In this document: one piece after another, positions 63,680 through 64,000 of the stretch
Layout: each line of letters begins with the position of its first letter
Position numbering within the stretch: position 1 is the stretch's first letter
Assembly (NCBI RefSeq): GCF_001913155.1
Contig: NZ_CP018760.1
Span: forward strand, 2,170,001-2,234,000
Length of the DNA stretch: 64,000 nt
Source: Maribacter hydrothermalis
GTDB taxonomy: Bacteria > Bacteroidota > Bacteroidia > Flavobacteriales > Flavobacteriaceae
Direction of reading: 5' to 3'
Position numbers and translations under genes: made by a program
Notes under the pieces: model-generated
Told to the model about the DNA's origin: nothing
The model's input: only the letters and a program-made list of their open reading frames with translations
The model's database searches: none

Positions 63680-64000
63680 ATGACTTTATCGGAAGAAGAT
63701 TATATTAAAGCTATTTATCATTTAAGCGAGTTTAATAGCAAACTTGTTGCTACAAATGCTATAGCGGAACAGATGAAAACCAAACCATCATCAGTTACCG
63801 ATATGGTAAAGAAACTGTCCGAGAAATCTTTGGTTCATTATAAAAAATATCAAGGTGTTTCACTCTCAGAAAAAGGAAGGTTAGTAGCCTTATCCATTAT
63901 TAGAAAACATAGGCTTTGGGAAGTTTTTTTGGTGGATAAATTAAATTTTTCTTGGGATGAGGTTCACGTGGTTGCTGAGCAGTTAGAGCATATAAAGAGC
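63680..64000 (+). CDS. DtxR/MntR-family metal-dependent transcriptional regulator (3' end outside window)
   Basis: The visible 107 residues start at the ATG at 63680. They cover the winged helix-turn-helix (SEEDYIKAIYHLSEFNSKLV, then MKTKPSSVTDMVKKLSEKSL) and the start of the dimerisation domain (ALSIIRKHRLWEVFLVDKLN). This is the typical opening of DtxR/MntR/IdeR proteins (PF01325), which repress metal uptake genes when loaded with Mn2+ or Fe2+. The gene is cut by the window edge. Its divergent neighbour is a TonB receptor, the probable target. Confidence 0.92.
   Translation, partial: MTLSEEDYIKAIYHLSEFNSKLVATNAIAEQMKTKPSSVTDMVKKLSEKSLVHYKKYQGVSLSEKGRLVALSIIRKHRLWEVFLVDKLNFSWDEVHVVAEQLEHIKS

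Overview
The window is AT-rich chromosomal DNA that reads as a member of the Bacteroidota, almost certainly the family Flavobacteriaceae. The signs are a SusC/SusD pair, several DUF families common in flavobacteria (DUF3078, DUF6503-like), Bacteroidota-type promoters (a TAnnTTTG -7 box, sometimes with TTG about 19 bases upstream), a class Ia ribonucleotide reductase in nrdB-nrdA order and a carotenoid lycopene cyclase. A marine lineage is plausible (vanadium haloperoxidase-like protein, SusCD locus), but that is inference. No tRNA, rRNA, CRISPR array, insertion sequence or phage gene was found.

Layout. 1-2193: a LytTR response regulator and a truncated TPR-containing LytS-type histidine kinase. 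2194-3624: a gene-poor stretch with a tiny ORF and apparently decayed coding remnants. 3625-7264: nrdB, nrdA and a strong terminator. 7.3-7.7 kb: two tiny membrane ORFs. 7.77-20.4 kb: an island of sugar oxidation genes. It holds two GMC oxidoreductases, a Tat-signal small subunit, three TIM-barrel isomerase-like proteins with three different predicted locations, an MFS permease, a Gfo/Idh/MocA oxidoreductase and two DUF1080 (3-keto-disaccharide hydrolase family) lipoproteins. Together they suggest periplasmic 3-keto-glycoside catabolism. 20.5-22.6 kb: yicC-gmk-nadD. 22.6-28.4 kb: a Tim44-like protein, a DUF6503-like protein, a Pit phosphate transporter with its porin, and an orphan carboxypeptidase-regulatory-like protein. 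28.5-38.2 kb: housekeeping genes (dgt, DUF3078, dxs, tadA, csp, ClC channel, aspS, a MORN-repeat protein). 38.3-44.9 kb: a TetR-RND tripartite efflux operon with a clear operator-like palindrome. 45.0-46.0 kb: an ECF sigma factor and a membrane protein. 46.1-59.0 kb: a SusC-SusD-VCBS lipoprotein-vanadium haloperoxidase-CRTAC1 operon, divergent from a GntR-type sensor regulator. 59.1-61.3 kb: a short-chain polyprenyl diphosphate synthase and lycopene cyclase. 61.3-64.0 kb: a TonB-dependent receptor divergent from a DtxR/MntR-type regulator cut by the window edge.

Two parts deserve most attention. The first is the 3-keto-glycoside island: oxidation at C3 by a GMC/small-subunit dehydrogenase, cleavage by DUF1080 proteins, then uptake and isomerisation or reduction. 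The second is the SusCD locus, whose enzymes are a vanadate-dependent haloperoxidase-like protein and two FG-GAP/ASPIC proteins, with no glycoside hydrolase or peptidase. All functions are inferred from sequence reading alone; no database search was run.
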